64,000 nt of DNA. It comes from LMUY01 sp965199165 (GTDB lineage: Bacteria > Pseudomonadota > Alphaproteobacteria > Acetobacterales > Acetobacteraceae). Below the pieces are notes generated by a model. That model did not search any database. It had not been told where the DNA came from and saw nothing but the letters and a program-made list of their open reading frames with translations. The position numbers and the translations under genes are program-made. The DNA is taken from positions 3,658,001-3,722,000 of the forward strand of contig OZ240681.1 in NCBI GenBank assembly GCA_965199165.1, written 5' to 3'. This document shows, in pieces, positions 9,225 through 17,826 of the stretch; the first letter of the stretch is position 1; every line of letters begins with the position of its first letter.

Positions 9225-10823
9225 GTGAGCCTTCCGACCCACCAGCCGCTTGCCGGCACGGGCGTGACCGCCAGCCATGCCGTGCACGCCAACCTTGCCC
9301 CGCCGGCGCTGGTCGCCGCGTCGATGCGGCGTGGCGAGGGCCGACTGTCGGCCGACGGCGCCCTGATGGCGATGACGGGCGTGCACACCGGCCGGTCTGT
9401 GCAGGACAAGTTCGTGGTCGACGAGCCGGCGACCAGCGGCGACGTGTGGTGGGGCAAGATCAACCAGAAGCTGCCGCAAGACCGGTTCGAGGGGCTGCGC
9501 GGCCACGTCGCTACCTATCTGGGCGAGCAGGGGGAGCTGTTCACCCAGGACCTGTATGCCGGCGCCGACCCGGCGCACCGCATCCGCGTGCGGCTGGTGA
9601 CGTCCTCCGCCTGGCACGCGCTGTTCGCGCGCAACATGTTCATCCGCCCGCCCGCGTCCGAACTGGCCGGGTTCGAGCCCGACTACGTCATCCTGCACGC
9701 CCCGCACTACCCGGCGGAACCCGCGCGGGACGGGGTGCGCACCTCCACGGCGATCGCCCTATCCTTCGCCCGCAAGCTGATCGTGATCGCCGGGACCGAG
9801 TATGCGGGCGAGATCAAGAAGTCGATCTTCACCGCCATGAACTGGAAGCTGCCGGCCGAAGGCGTACTGCCCATGCATTGCAGCGCCAACATGAACGAGA
9901 AAGAGGAGGTGGCGCTGTTCTTCGGCCTGTCCGGGACCGGCAAGACCACCCTGTCCTCCGACCCGGCGCGGCCGCTGATCGGCGACGACGAGCATGGCTG
10001 GGGCGAGAACGGCGTCTTCAACTTCGAGGGTGGTTGCTACGCCAAGGTGATCGACCTCAGCCACAAGGCCGAGCCGATGATCTGGGACGCGACGCACCGC
10101 TTCGGCACGGTGCTGGAGAACGTGCAGGCGGACAAGGCTGGCCACCTGGACCTGACGGACAGCCGGGCGACGCAGAACACGCGCGCCTGCTACCCGATCG
10201 AGTTCGTGGCCAATGCCAGTGCCACCGGGCGCGGTGCCCAGCCGAAGCACGTCGTCATGCTCACCTGCGACGCGTTCGGCGTGCTGCCGCCGATCGCCAA
10301 GCTGTCGGCCGGGCAGGCGATGTACCACTTCCTCTCCGGCTACACCGCGCGCGTCGCAGGCACCGAGAAGGGGATGGGCGGGGAGCCGCAGGCCACTTTC
10401 TCCACCTGCTTCGGCGCCCCGTTCCTGCCGCGCCGGCCCGAGGTGTACGGTAAGATGCTGGCCGAGCTGATCGGGCGCTACGGCTCGGATTGCTGGCTGG
10501 TGAACACCGGCTGGTCCGGCGGCGGCTACGGCGAGGGCCAACGCATGCCGATCGCGCACACCCGCGCGTTGCTGAACGCGGTGCTCGACGGCAGCCTGGC
10601 GCAGGCCAAGTTCGTGAAGGACCCGGTGTTCGGCCTGATGATGCCGACCGGCGTGGCCGGGCTGCCGGACGAAGTGCTGAACCCGCGCCTGGCCTGGGCC
10701 GACAAGGCCGCCTACGACCGCACCGCGCGCCACCTGGCCGCCCTGTTCGAGAAGAATTTCGCCACCTTCCAGGACGGCGCCAGCGAGGAGGTGAGGAACA
10801 GCGCCATCCGCGCCGCCGCGTAG
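9225..10823 (+). CDS. pckA: Phosphoenolpyruvate carboxykinase (ATP)
   Basis: Converts oxaloacetate and ATP to PEP, CO2 and ADP, the entry step of gluconeogenesis. The 532-aa length is normal. The kinase P-loop GLSGTGKTTL lies near residue 234 and the PEPCK signature FEGGCYAKVIDL follows. The GTG start has GAGGAG eight bases upstream. It stands directly downstream of ptsI; in many alphaproteobacteria pckA neighbours the hprK-PTS locus and is controlled by ChvI, but no chvI/chvG is visible here. Confidence 0.97.
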   Translation: MSLPTHQPLAGTGVTASHAVHANLAPPALVAASMRRGEGRLSADGALMAMTGVHTGRSVQDKFVVDEPATSGDVWWGKINQKLPQDRFEGLRGHVATYLGEQGELFTQDLYAGADPAHRIRVRLVTSSAWHALFARNMFIRPPASELAGFEPDYVILHAPHYPAEPARDGVRTSTAIALSFARKLIVIAGTEYAGEIKKSIFTAMNWKLPAEGVLPMHCSANMNEKEEVALFFGLSGTGKTTLSSDPARPLIGDDEHGWGENGVFNFEGGCYAKVIDLSHKAEPMIWDATHRFGTVLENVQADKAGHLDLTDSRATQNTRACYPIEFVANASATGRGAQPKHVVMLTCDAFGVLPPIAKLSAGQAMYHFLSGYTARVAGTEKGMGGEPQATFSTCFGAPFLPRRPEVYGKMLAELIGRYGSDCWLVNTGWSGGGYGEGQRMPIAHTRALLNAVLDGSLAQAKFVKDPVFGLMMPTGVAGLPDEVLNPRLAWADKAAYDRTARHLAALFEKNFATFQDGASEEVRNSAIRAAA

Positions 10824-10893
10824 CCCGTATCCGCGGAGCGGATGCGGGTTCTCCGGAAGCGGTCCCGCACGAGCAAGGGCTCATCCGGGCTAC
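10820..10893. repeat. REP-like palindromic element bounded by GTAGCCCG/CGGGCTAC
   Basis: A 74-bp stretch after pckA begins with GTAGCCCG (10820-10827, overlapping the stop) and ends with its exact inverse CGGGCTAC (10886-10893). Inside, 10824-10848 forms an 11-bp hairpin with a 3-base loop and one wobble pair. It may end pckA transcription, though there is no T-run. Elements with these ends are common extragenic repeats in Proteobacteria. No second full copy was found in this window. Confidence 0.5.
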
Positions 10894-10924
10894 GTTGCCT
10901 CACAGGCTGACAAGGACGCCTACC

Positions 10925-11701
10925 ATGAACATCGACCTTTCCGGACGCACCGCCATCGTCACCGGCTCGACCGCCGGCATCGGTCTTGCCATCGCCAAGG
11001 GGCTTGCCGCGTCGGGTGCGGCGGTGGTGCTGAACGGCCGGACCGACGCGCGGGTGCAGGCGGCCGTGGCGTCCCTGGGGGGCGACTTGCCCGGCGCCAA
11101 GGTCACCGGCGTCGCGGCGGACCTCGGCACGGCGGACGGCGTCGCCCGCTTCGTGGCCGCCGTCCCGACCGCCGACATCCTGGTCAACAACATGGGCATC
11201 TTCGAACCCAAGCCGTTCGCCGAGATCACGGATGCCGACTGGCAGCGTTTCTTCGACATCAACGTGATGAGCGGCGTGCGCATGTCGCGCGCCTACCTGC
11301 CGGCGATGGTCGCGGCGGGCTGGGGCAGGGTGGTGTTCATTTCCAGCGAGTCGGGGCTGAACATCCCGAAGGAGATGGTGCATTACGGCATGACCAAGAC
11401 CGCGCAGCTCGCCGTCTCCCGCGGCCTGGCGGAGAGCGTCGCCAACACCGGCGTGACGGTGAATGCCGTGCTGCCCGGCCCCACCGCGTCCGACGGCGTG
11501 GCCGCCATGCTGGGCGGCGGCGACACGGATGCCGCCGGGGTCGCCTTCGTCAAGCAGTTCCGCCCCACCTCGCTGATCGGCCGCCTGGCCACGGTGGAGG
11601 AGGTGGCGAACATGGTGGTCTACACCTGCTCGCCCCAGGCCTCCGCCACTTCGGGCACCGCCTTGCGGGTGGATGGCGGTGTGGTGCGGTTCATCGGCTA
11701 A
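10925..11701 (+). CDS. SDR family NAD(P)-dependent oxidoreductase
   Basis: Classical short-chain dehydrogenase of 258 aa. The cofactor motif TGSTAGIG is at residues 13-20, NNMGI follows near 91, and the catalytic YGMTK gives Tyr154 and Lys158, with serines in the preceding FISSES strand. Substrate cannot be told from sequence. The ATG at 10925 has AAGGA nine bases upstream, and the open frame further upstream lies inside pckA. The DUF938 remnant starts four bases after its stop, so the two may have formed an operon. Confidence 0.9.
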   Translation: MNIDLSGRTAIVTGSTAGIGLAIAKGLAASGAAVVLNGRTDARVQAAVASLGGDLPGAKVTGVAADLGTADGVARFVAAVPTADILVNNMGIFEPKPFAEITDADWQRFFDINVMSGVRMSRAYLPAMVAAGWGRVVFISSESGLNIPKEMVHYGMTKTAQLAVSRGLAESVANTGVTVNAVLPGPTASDGVAAMLGGGDTDAAGVAFVKQFRPTSLIGRLATVEEVANMVVYTCSPQASATSGTALRVDGGVVRFIG

Positions 11702-11705
11702 CCGC

Positions 11706-12303
11706 GTGGACGACGCGGCCCGGATGGTCGCCCCATCCGCCGCCCGCAACCGCGCGGCGATCCTCCAGGCGCTGCGGCCGCATCTGCCGGCGACCGGCAC
11801 CGTGTTGGAGGTCGCCAGCGGCACGGGCGAGCACGTGGCGCATTTCGCCGCCGCGCTGCCGGGTGCCCAGTGGCAGCCGAGCGATCCCGACGCCGAACGC
11901 CGTGCCAGCATCGACGCGTGGTGCGCGGGTTTGCCCAACGTCCGGCCGGCCGTGCCCCTGGATGCGACGGCGCCAACCTGGCCGGTCGACCGGGCCGACG
12001 CCGTGCTGTGCATCAACATGATCCACATCGCCCCCTGGCCCGCCGCAGGGGCTGGCGGCCGGCGCCGCCCGGCTGCTGCCAGCGGGCGGGCTGCTGGCGC
12101 TCTACGGCCCGTTCCTGCGCGCCGGCCAGGCGACGGAGGCGGGCAACGCCGCCTTCGACGCCGACCTGCGGCGCCGCGATCCGGCCTGGGGCTTGCGTTC
12201 TGTGGAGGCGGTTGCGGCGCTGGCGGACGCCGCCGGGTTCTCGCCGCCCCGTATCGAGCCGATGCCGACGAACAACCTCTTGCTGCTGTTCCGCCGCGGC
12301 TGA
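11706..12303 (+). pseudogene. DUF938 SAM-dependent methyltransferase, frameshifted
   Basis: The first frame from GTG 11706 reads a DUF938 protein: SAARNRAAILQALRPH, then the SAM-binding VLEVASGTGEH and the family motif CINMIHIAPW. After about 12045 homology jumps to another frame (LLPAGGLLALYGPF and PTNNLLLLFRR, stop at 12301-12303). The switch lies around a run of four Gs in the segment 12040-12055. Removing one G, or restoring two missing bases (which keeps the usual spacing between APW and GL), repairs the gene. It could be a true inactivation, a programmed shift or a base-call error. DUF938 function is not well established. Confidence 0.8.
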
Positions 12304-12364
12304 GCCGTTGGCGGCGAAGTCCCCAGGCGAGGAGGGCACCCAAGTCGCGGCCCGATCGGAGATG

Positions 12365-14011
12365 TCAGGCCTCGCGGTAGATCAGCAGCACCGCGCCGCA
12401 GACGAGGAAGCAGACCGGCCACACCCACCCGGCGATGACGGCGCCCCGCCCGGTCAGCCGCAGCTCCAGCCACCGTGCCCAGCCGGCGCCGATCCCGGCC
12501 AGCGCCAGCGGCGTATGGGTCAGCTCGATCAGCAGCTGGTCCTTGATGTTGGCGATGGCGTGGCTGTGGGTGAGCAGCAGCGCGCCGCCGGCCGCCGTCA
12601 GCAGCGGGAACACCAGCGCCGCCCGCTGCGACCGCAGCCGCCCGGTGCGCACGCTCCACTCGAACACGGCGAACACGACGATCAGCAGCACGAACATGCG
12701 GTGCTGCAGCACCTCCACGTCGCGCAGCGAGTCGAAGATGCCGACATAGCCCATCGGCCAGACTTCCGGGTCCGACCGGATCGCCAGGAACACGGCCAGG
12801 CCCAACAGGGCGAGCGGCCAGTGCCTGGCCCAGCGCACGCCCGCCTGGTTCAGCAGCGCCAGCCCGCCGATCAGCAGCACGAACAGCCCGGCCCAGTGAT
12901 GGTTGTACTCGCTCCAGGCGATGTCGGCGGCGTTGCGCGGCGGCAGCTCGCCGGAGCCGGGGATGGACGCCGGGGGCGCCGCCTTGGCCTGCCGCGCCGC
13001 CTCCACGTCCAGCTGCGCCTGCAGCTGCGGCAACGCCAGCGAGTCGTAGTCGGGCGAATGCAACCGCGGCCAGACGGGGGTGTTCCGCTCCACCACCTCG
13101 GCCCAGCTCGCCCGATCCTGCGTCAGGTCGACGCCCGGCGGCACGGATGTGAGCGAGGCGGCGGCGAAGAAGATGGAGATGCCGATCCCCAACTCCACCT
13201 CGGCGAAGCGCTTCATCCGCAGCACGGAGGCGCCGGGATTGCCGCGCAGCCGCTCCGTGGTGAGGAAGTTGCCGAAGCCCAGCAGCAGCAGCGCCCCGAA
13301 CATCGCCACCTTGGCGACCACCATCACGCCGTAGGCCGTGCCGTACACCGCGTCCCAGGAGCCGATATAGGCCAGGCTCATGGTGGCGCCGGAGACCAGG
13401 ATGCAGGCGACGCCCACCATGGACATGCGGGAGAACCGCACGCTCACCCGTCGCCAGGCGATCCCGTCATGCACCCGCGCCAGCGCCATCATGAAGCTCG
13501 GGATGCCGCCGACCCAGATCGCCGCGCCCAGCTGGTGCAGCGCCTCGACGAACAGCAGCGGCGTGCTGCCCTGCATGCGGGCGGCGGCGTGGGTGGACAG
13601 GGTGGCGGCCGCGAGCTCCACCGTGCCAATCGCCAGCAGCAGCGCCGCGGGCGTGCCCCGCCACACCAGCAGGCACAGCGCCAACAGCAGCGCCGCCGCG
13701 CATTTGACCAGCCCGGCGATGGCGAAATCCGCCCCCAGCACCTGCCACGCGGGCAGCTCCACCGTGTCGACCAGCACGGCGGTCTGCAACGCGATGGTCA
13801 GCCCCTCGCAGAGCACCAGCGCCAGCGCGGCCCAGCCGGCGATGATCGCGGTGCGACGCGCGATCGCCTGGCCGCCCAGCAACTCGGCGGCCAGCGGACG
13901 GGCCAGCAGGATGAAGAACAGCACGCCGCCCAGCGCCATCGACTGGCTGAGGATCACCAGCCCATGCAGGATGATCTCAAGGTAGCCGAACAGGTCTACG
14001 AGGAGCGACAC
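12365..14011 (-). CDS. copD: CopD family copper-resistance membrane protein
   Basis: Polytopic inner-membrane protein of 548 aa in the CopD/PcoD group, thought to move copper into the cytoplasm together with periplasmic CopC. The CopD domain occupies roughly the first 300 residues, with membrane segments and conserved histidines (STHAAA, EALHQLGAAIW). The C-terminal half adds further membrane helices with NHHW and THSHA motifs, so the protein is longer than classical CopD (about 300 aa). The GTG start at 14011 is four bases after the copC stop, so the two are co-transcribed. Confidence 0.88.
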   Translation of the reverse strand: MSLLVDLFGYLEIILHGLVILSQSMALGGVLFFILLARPLAAELLGGQAIARRTAIIAGWAALALVLCEGLTIALQTAVLVDTVELPAWQVLGADFAIAGLVKCAAALLLALCLLVWRGTPAALLLAIGTVELAAATLSTHAAARMQGSTPLLFVEALHQLGAAIWVGGIPSFMMALARVHDGIAWRRVSVRFSRMSMVGVACILVSGATMSLAYIGSWDAVYGTAYGVMVVAKVAMFGALLLLGFGNFLTTERLRGNPGASVLRMKRFAEVELGIGISIFFAAASLTSVPPGVDLTQDRASWAEVVERNTPVWPRLHSPDYDSLALPQLQAQLDVEAARQAKAAPPASIPGSGELPPRNAADIAWSEYNHHWAGLFVLLIGGLALLNQAGVRWARHWPLALLGLAVFLAIRSDPEVWPMGYVGIFDSLRDVEVLQHRMFVLLIVVFAVFEWSVRTGRLRSQRAALVFPLLTAAGGALLLTHSHAIANIKDQLLIELTHTPLALAGIGAGWARWLELRLTGRGAVIAGWVWPVCFLVCGAVLLIYREA

Positions 14012-14015
14012 GCCG

Positions 14016-14378
14016 CTACGGCGCCGCCACGACCGTGAACGGCACGTCGCCGCGGGTGATATGGCCGTCGACCGCCAGCACCTGCCAGCGCACGGTGTAG
14101 TCCCCGGGCGTGAGGTCGCCAGCCGCCGTCATGACGTCCGCTGGCCCGTCCGGACCGATCGGCAGCCGGGTCTGCGACTTGTCGGGTGCGATCAACGTCA
14201 GGCGGGAGCGTTCACGGTCGATGCGGGAGTTGAACCGCAGCGTCATCGCCGCATGCCCGGCCGGGATGCTGGCGTGGACCGCCGGCGAACTGTCCACCAG
14301 GATCGCATGCGCCCAGGCGTGGGCCGGCAAGGCGGCGACCAGGAAGATGACCGGTTTCGGCGTCATGGCGCCGCGCAT
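14016..14378 (-). CDS. copC: CopC-type periplasmic copper-binding protein
   Basis: Small periplasmic copper carrier. The 120-aa precursor has a signal peptide ending in AHAWAHA, so the mature protein would start with the copper-ligand histidine typical of CopC. The C-terminal DGHITRG carries the second conserved histidine motif. One Ig-like CopC domain, normal length. An ATG four codons downstream (14366) is an alternative start. Operon partner of copD. Confidence 0.92.
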   Translation of the reverse strand: MRGAMTPKPVIFLVAALPAHAWAHAILVDSSPAVHASIPAGHAAMTLRFNSRIDRERSRLTLIAPDKSQTRLPIGPDGPADVMTAAGDLTPGDYTVRWQVLAVDGHITRGDVPFTVVAAP

Positions 14379-14414
14379 CTAGCGCGCCGGGTGCTCCCTG
14401 TCCATGATCGCGCC

Positions 14415-14891
14415 ATGGATGCGACCCAACCACCGCCGGGCGACGCTCGTCGCAGCCCGGTCAGCCGCCGCGCCGATTACCGCGTCTTCCGCCAGCTGAG
14501 CACGCGCTGGATGGACAATGACGTGTTCGGCCACGTCAACAACGTGACGTACTACTCGTTCTTCGACAGCACGCTCACCGGCTGGCTGCTGGCGCGCGGC
14601 TTGCTCGGCGCGGGAGAGGGGCCGATGTGGATGGCGGCCGAGACCGGCTGCCGCTACATCAGCGAGATCGCCTTTCCGGACGAGGTCGCCGTGGGCTTCC
14701 GGCTCGGCCGGCTCGGCACCAGCTCGGTGCGGTGGGAGTTGGGCCTGTTCCGCGGCGGATCGGACGAAGCATCTGCCGAGGGCTTCTACGTCCACGTCCA
14801 CGTGGACCGCGCAACGCGGCGCCCGACGCCGATCCCGGAGGCGATGCGGCAGACCATCCTGGAGGGCACGGCTCCTTCAGCTCGAGGATGA
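14415..14891 (+). CDS. Acyl-CoA thioesterase, hotdog fold (YbgC/4HBT-like)
   Basis: Predicted hydrolase of acyl-CoA thioesters, 158 aa. The core motif DNDVFGHVNNVTYYSFFD (about residues 34-51) contains the catalytic aspartate and HVNN of the 4-hydroxybenzoyl-CoA thioesterase family. The ATG at 14415 lies 36 bp from the divergent copC start, so both promoters share a tiny space. Substrate unknown. Confidence 0.9.
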   Translation: MDATQPPPGDARRSPVSRRADYRVFRQLSTRWMDNDVFGHVNNVTYYSFFDSTLTGWLLARGLLGAGEGPMWMAAETGCRYISEIAFPDEVAVGFRLGRLGTSSVRWELGLFRGGSDEASAEGFYVHVHVDRATRRPTPIPEAMRQTILEGTAPSARG

Positions 14892-15087
14892 ATGGTAAAG
14901 GACCCTCAATCGGATCGACCTCGTCCTTGTGGACTGTAGACCTGTCCGCGACCGGTGGGCTGAACTGCTGGCATCGCTTCGTCCGCCGACACAGGCACAG
15001 GCGCGAGGCCTTGCCGCCCCGACGACCCATGCTGCAAGTCAACCCGACCCGTTCCCGCCGCCCCCAACCTGAGTGAAGGATCTGCTC
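14892..15087. other. Intergenic stretch, no gene assigned
   Basis: 196 bp between the thioesterase and the next SDR gene. A minus-strand frame stays open across it (including VDPIEGPLPFILELKE) but runs on antisense to flanking genes with poor composition. It might be an eroded mobile-element end; I do not recognise it. The Shine-Dalgarno of the SDR (AAGGA) is at its right end. Confidence 0.3.
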
Positions 15088-15870
15088 ATGGACACCGGAC
15101 TTGACGGCCGCACCGCGCTCGTCTGTGCCGCCAGCAAGGGGCTGGGGCGGGCCTGCGCGGTGGCGTTGGCGCGCGAGGGCGTCAGCGTGACGATCACCGC
15201 GCGCGGCGCCGAGGCGCTGGAGGCGACGGCGGCGGACATCCGCAGCCAGACCGGCGCGAGCGTGACCATCGTCGCCGGCGACATCACCACGGCGGACGGG
15301 CGCTCCGCCGCCCTGGCCGCCTGCCCGAGTCCGGACATCCTGGTGACCAACGCCGGCGGGCCGCCACCGGGCGACTTCCGCGACTGGGAGCGGGAGGACT
15401 GGATCCGCGCCCTGGACGGCAACATGCTGACCCCGATCGCGCTGATCAAGGCGACCGTCGACGGCATGATCGCCCGGCGCTTCGGCCGCATCGTCAACAT
15501 CACCTCCGCCAGCGTGAAGTCCCCTATCCCGATCCTGGGCATGAGCAACGGCGCCCGCTCCGGGCTCACCGGCTTCGTCGCCGGGTTGGCGCGGCAGGTG
15601 GCGCGGCACAACGTCACGATCAACAACCTGCTGCCCGGGCCGTTCCTGACCGACCGGCTGCGCATCACCACCGCGGCCGCGGCCGCGAAGGCCGGGCGCA
15701 GCGTGGAGGCGGAGATCGCCGTGCGCGCCGCAGCGAGCCCGGCCGGGCGGGTGGGAGATCCGATGGAGTTCGGGGATGCCTGCGTCTTCCTGTGCGCCGC
15801 GTCCTCCGGTTTCATCGTCGGGCAGAACCTGCTGCTCGACGGCGGTGCCTTCAACGCGACGATGGGATGA
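15088..15870 (+). CDS. SDR family protein lacking the YxxxK catalytic pair
   Basis: Short-chain dehydrogenase fold of 260 aa with cofactor motif CAASKGLGRA near residues 14-23 and TNAGGPP near 90. At the usual YxxxK site the sequence reads MSNGARSG, so tyrosine and lysine are replaced (Ser and Arg by alignment). This is seen in a subgroup annotated as 3-oxoacyl-ACP reductases, whose activity is uncertain. The ATG at 15088 has AAGGA eight bases upstream; a GTG at 15073 would place the start before that signal. Overlaps the amidase start as ATGA. Confidence 0.85.
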   Translation: MDTGLDGRTALVCAASKGLGRACAVALAREGVSVTITARGAEALEATAADIRSQTGASVTIVAGDITTADGRSAALAACPSPDILVTNAGGPPPGDFRDWEREDWIRALDGNMLTPIALIKATVDGMIARRFGRIVNITSASVKSPIPILGMSNGARSGLTGFVAGLARQVARHNVTINNLLPGPFLTDRLRITTAAAAAKAGRSVEAEIAVRAAASPAGRVGDPMEFGDACVFLCAASSGFIVGQNLLLDGGAFNATMG

Positions 15871-17312
15871 CCCGGATGGACCTGTCATTCGCCTCCGCGT
15901 CCTTGCTCGCCGCCGCAGTGCGAGCCCGCCAGGTCGGCTGCCTGGAGCTGCTGGACCACTTCATCGCGCGGGTGGAGCGGCTGGATGGTGCGTTGAACGC
16001 CGTCGTCGTCCGCGACTTCGACCGCGCGCGGGACCGTGCCCGGGCGTTGGACAACGCCCCCATCGCCGGCCCGCTGCACGGCGTGCCCATGACGCTGAAG
16101 GAGAGCTTCAACGTCGCCGGCCTGCCCACCAGCTGGGGCGTGCCGGAGCATCACGGCAAGCTCGCGACCTCCAACGCCCTCCCGGTCGACCGGCTGCTCG
16201 ACGCTGGGGCAGTGGTGTTCGGCAAGACCAACGTGCCGCGCATGCTGGGCGAGTGGCAGAGCTTCAACGCCAATTATGGGCGCACCAACAATCCGTGGAA
16301 CCTGGACACGACGCCCGGCGGCTCCTCCGGGGGCGGGGCGGCCGCGATCGCCGCCGGGTTGTGTGGGCTGGAGGCGGGCAGCGATATCGGCGGCTCCATC
16401 CGGCAGCCGGCGCATGCCTGCGGCATCTTCGGCCATAAACCCACGCACGGGCTGCTGCCGATGTACGGCCACGCGCTGAGCGAGAACGCGGCCGGAACCG
16501 ACATCTCCGTCATCGGGCCGCTGGCCCGCTCGGCCGAGGACCTGCAGCTGGCGGTGGACGTGATGGCCGGGCCCGACCCGGCGGAGACACGCCTGCACGT
16601 CGACCTGCCGCCGTCGCGCGTGACGGGCCTGCGGGGCCTGCGAGTCGCCGTGTGGGCGGACCAGCCGGGGCAAGTCACCGACCCGGCCATCACCGCCGCC
16701 TTGCTGGCGCTGGCCGGGCTTCTGCAACGCGAGGGCGCGGTGGTCGACCGGGCAGCCCGCCCGGCCTTCGACCCGGTGGCCGCCTACGAGCTATACCTGA
16801 AACTGCTGTTTGCCGCGCTGAGCGGCCGGTCCACCGCCGAGGACCGCGAGCGCACGCGCGCCCATGCACGCGAGCTCGGCCCGGATGACCGCAGCGCCAA
16901 TGCCGTGCTGTTCAGCGCCGTGGATATGACGCATGCGGAGTGGATCGCCCTCAACGAGCGGCGGTATCGGTTCCGCCGGGCATGGGGCGCGTTCTTCCGC
17001 GAGTGGGACGTCTTGCTGTGCCCGGTGTTGGGCGCAGCCACCTGGCCGCATATGACCGAAGGGGAGGTCTGGCGCCGCCGGCTTGTGGTGGCGGGGCAGG
17101 ACATCTCCTACAACGACCTCTTGTTCTGGCCGGGGTTGACCGGCGGCTACCACCTGCCGGCCAGTGTCGCCCCGCTTGGACAGACGCAGGATGGCTTGCC
17201 CTTCGGCGTTCAGATCGCCGGCCCGCTCTACGGCGATAGGACGACGATCGCCGTCGCCGGACTGCTGGAACGGGCCTGGCGGAGGTTCGTGCCCCCGCCA
17301 GGCTTTGCGTGA
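15867..17312 (+). CDS. Amidase signature family enzyme
   Basis: Hydrolyses a C-N amide bond; substrate unknown. The 481-aa protein has the full amidase signature: the catalytic lysine in TLKESFN (about residue 75), the glycine/serine stretch GGSSGGGAAAIAAG near 150, and the nucleophile region GSDIGGSIRQPA near 170. The start overlaps the SDR stop (ATGA), so the two are coupled and may act in one small-molecule degradation route. It could be mistaken for GatA, but no gatB or gatC is adjacent and the C-terminal half differs. Confidence 0.92.
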   Translation: MTRMDLSFASASLLAAAVRARQVGCLELLDHFIARVERLDGALNAVVVRDFDRARDRARALDNAPIAGPLHGVPMTLKESFNVAGLPTSWGVPEHHGKLATSNALPVDRLLDAGAVVFGKTNVPRMLGEWQSFNANYGRTNNPWNLDTTPGGSSGGGAAAIAAGLCGLEAGSDIGGSIRQPAHACGIFGHKPTHGLLPMYGHALSENAAGTDISVIGPLARSAEDLQLAVDVMAGPDPAETRLHVDLPPSRVTGLRGLRVAVWADQPGQVTDPAITAALLALAGLLQREGAVVDRAARPAFDPVAAYELYLKLLFAALSGRSTAEDRERTRAHARELGPDDRSANAVLFSAVDMTHAEWIALNERRYRFRRAWGAFFREWDVLLCPVLGAATWPHMTEGEVWRRRLVVAGQDISYNDLLFWPGLTGGYHLPASVAPLGQTQDGLPFGVQIAGPLYGDRTTIAVAGLLERAWRRFVPPPGFA

Positions 17313-17313
17313 G

Positions 17314-17487
17314 CTAGGCGAAGAGCTGGACGCCGAGCAACGCCAGCACCAGGAAGATCAGGAAGATGACGACCGCGATGAAGAACAGGATCTTGGCGAT
17401 GCCGGCCGTGGCGGCGGACAGGCCGCTGAACCCGAAGAACCCTGCGATCAAGGATATCACGGCGAAGATGAGGGCGTAGCGCAGCAT
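17314..17487 (-). CDS. DUF1328 (YtjA-like) small membrane protein
   Basis: A 57-aa protein with two hydrophobic helices separated by FGFSGLSAATAGIAK, the pattern of the DUF1328/YtjA family found widely in Proteobacteria. Function unknown. I chose the ATG at 17487 because GGAG lies ten bases upstream and homologues begin with MLRxA; an ATG at 17514 would add nine residues. Its stop is one base from the convergent amidase stop. Confidence 0.88.
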   Translation of the reverse strand: MLRYALIFAVISLIAGFFGFSGLSAATAGIAKILFFIAVVIFLIFLVLALLGVQLFA

Positions 17488-17826
17488 ATCGATGACACTC
17501 CATTCGGCGTCCACCGCCGCAATCCGGTAACGCCGGCTCGTGAGGATTGTTGCTCAGGCGGAAGCGACATAATGGCAGGCGACGTTGCTTGCGGCTCACC
17601 CCGTCATTTGCGGGGAGCGCTGGCGACGAAGCACTCCAGGGCAGCGCGGCTGGACAGGCCGGTGGGCCACGCCGCCACTCGGCGGCTCGCGGTGACGACT
17701 TGGGTTGCTATCCACTTGGGCTGATACGCGTGCGGTTTGGCGCGTCGTTTGCTGGCGAACGGGAGCACGTCGTTGCGGCGGCGGTTGGCGGCTCCTAGGC
17801 TGTGCCCTGTCCTGAGGGGGACGTGG
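17488..17826. other. Gene-free stretch with a REP-like fragment
   Basis: About 340 bp without a convincing gene. Around 17595-17645, read on the minus strand, the text GCAAATGACGGGGTGAG with flanking bases resembles a widespread alphaproteobacterial interspersed repeat, probably a decayed copy. The rest should hold the promoters for the DUF1328 gene (minus) and the binding-protein gene (plus), but no clear boxes are visible. Confidence 0.35.

Noticed and set aside
15867..17312. Amidase as GatA of the amidotransferase
   Set aside because: No gatB/gatC nearby and it is coupled to an SDR; general amidase is the safer call.
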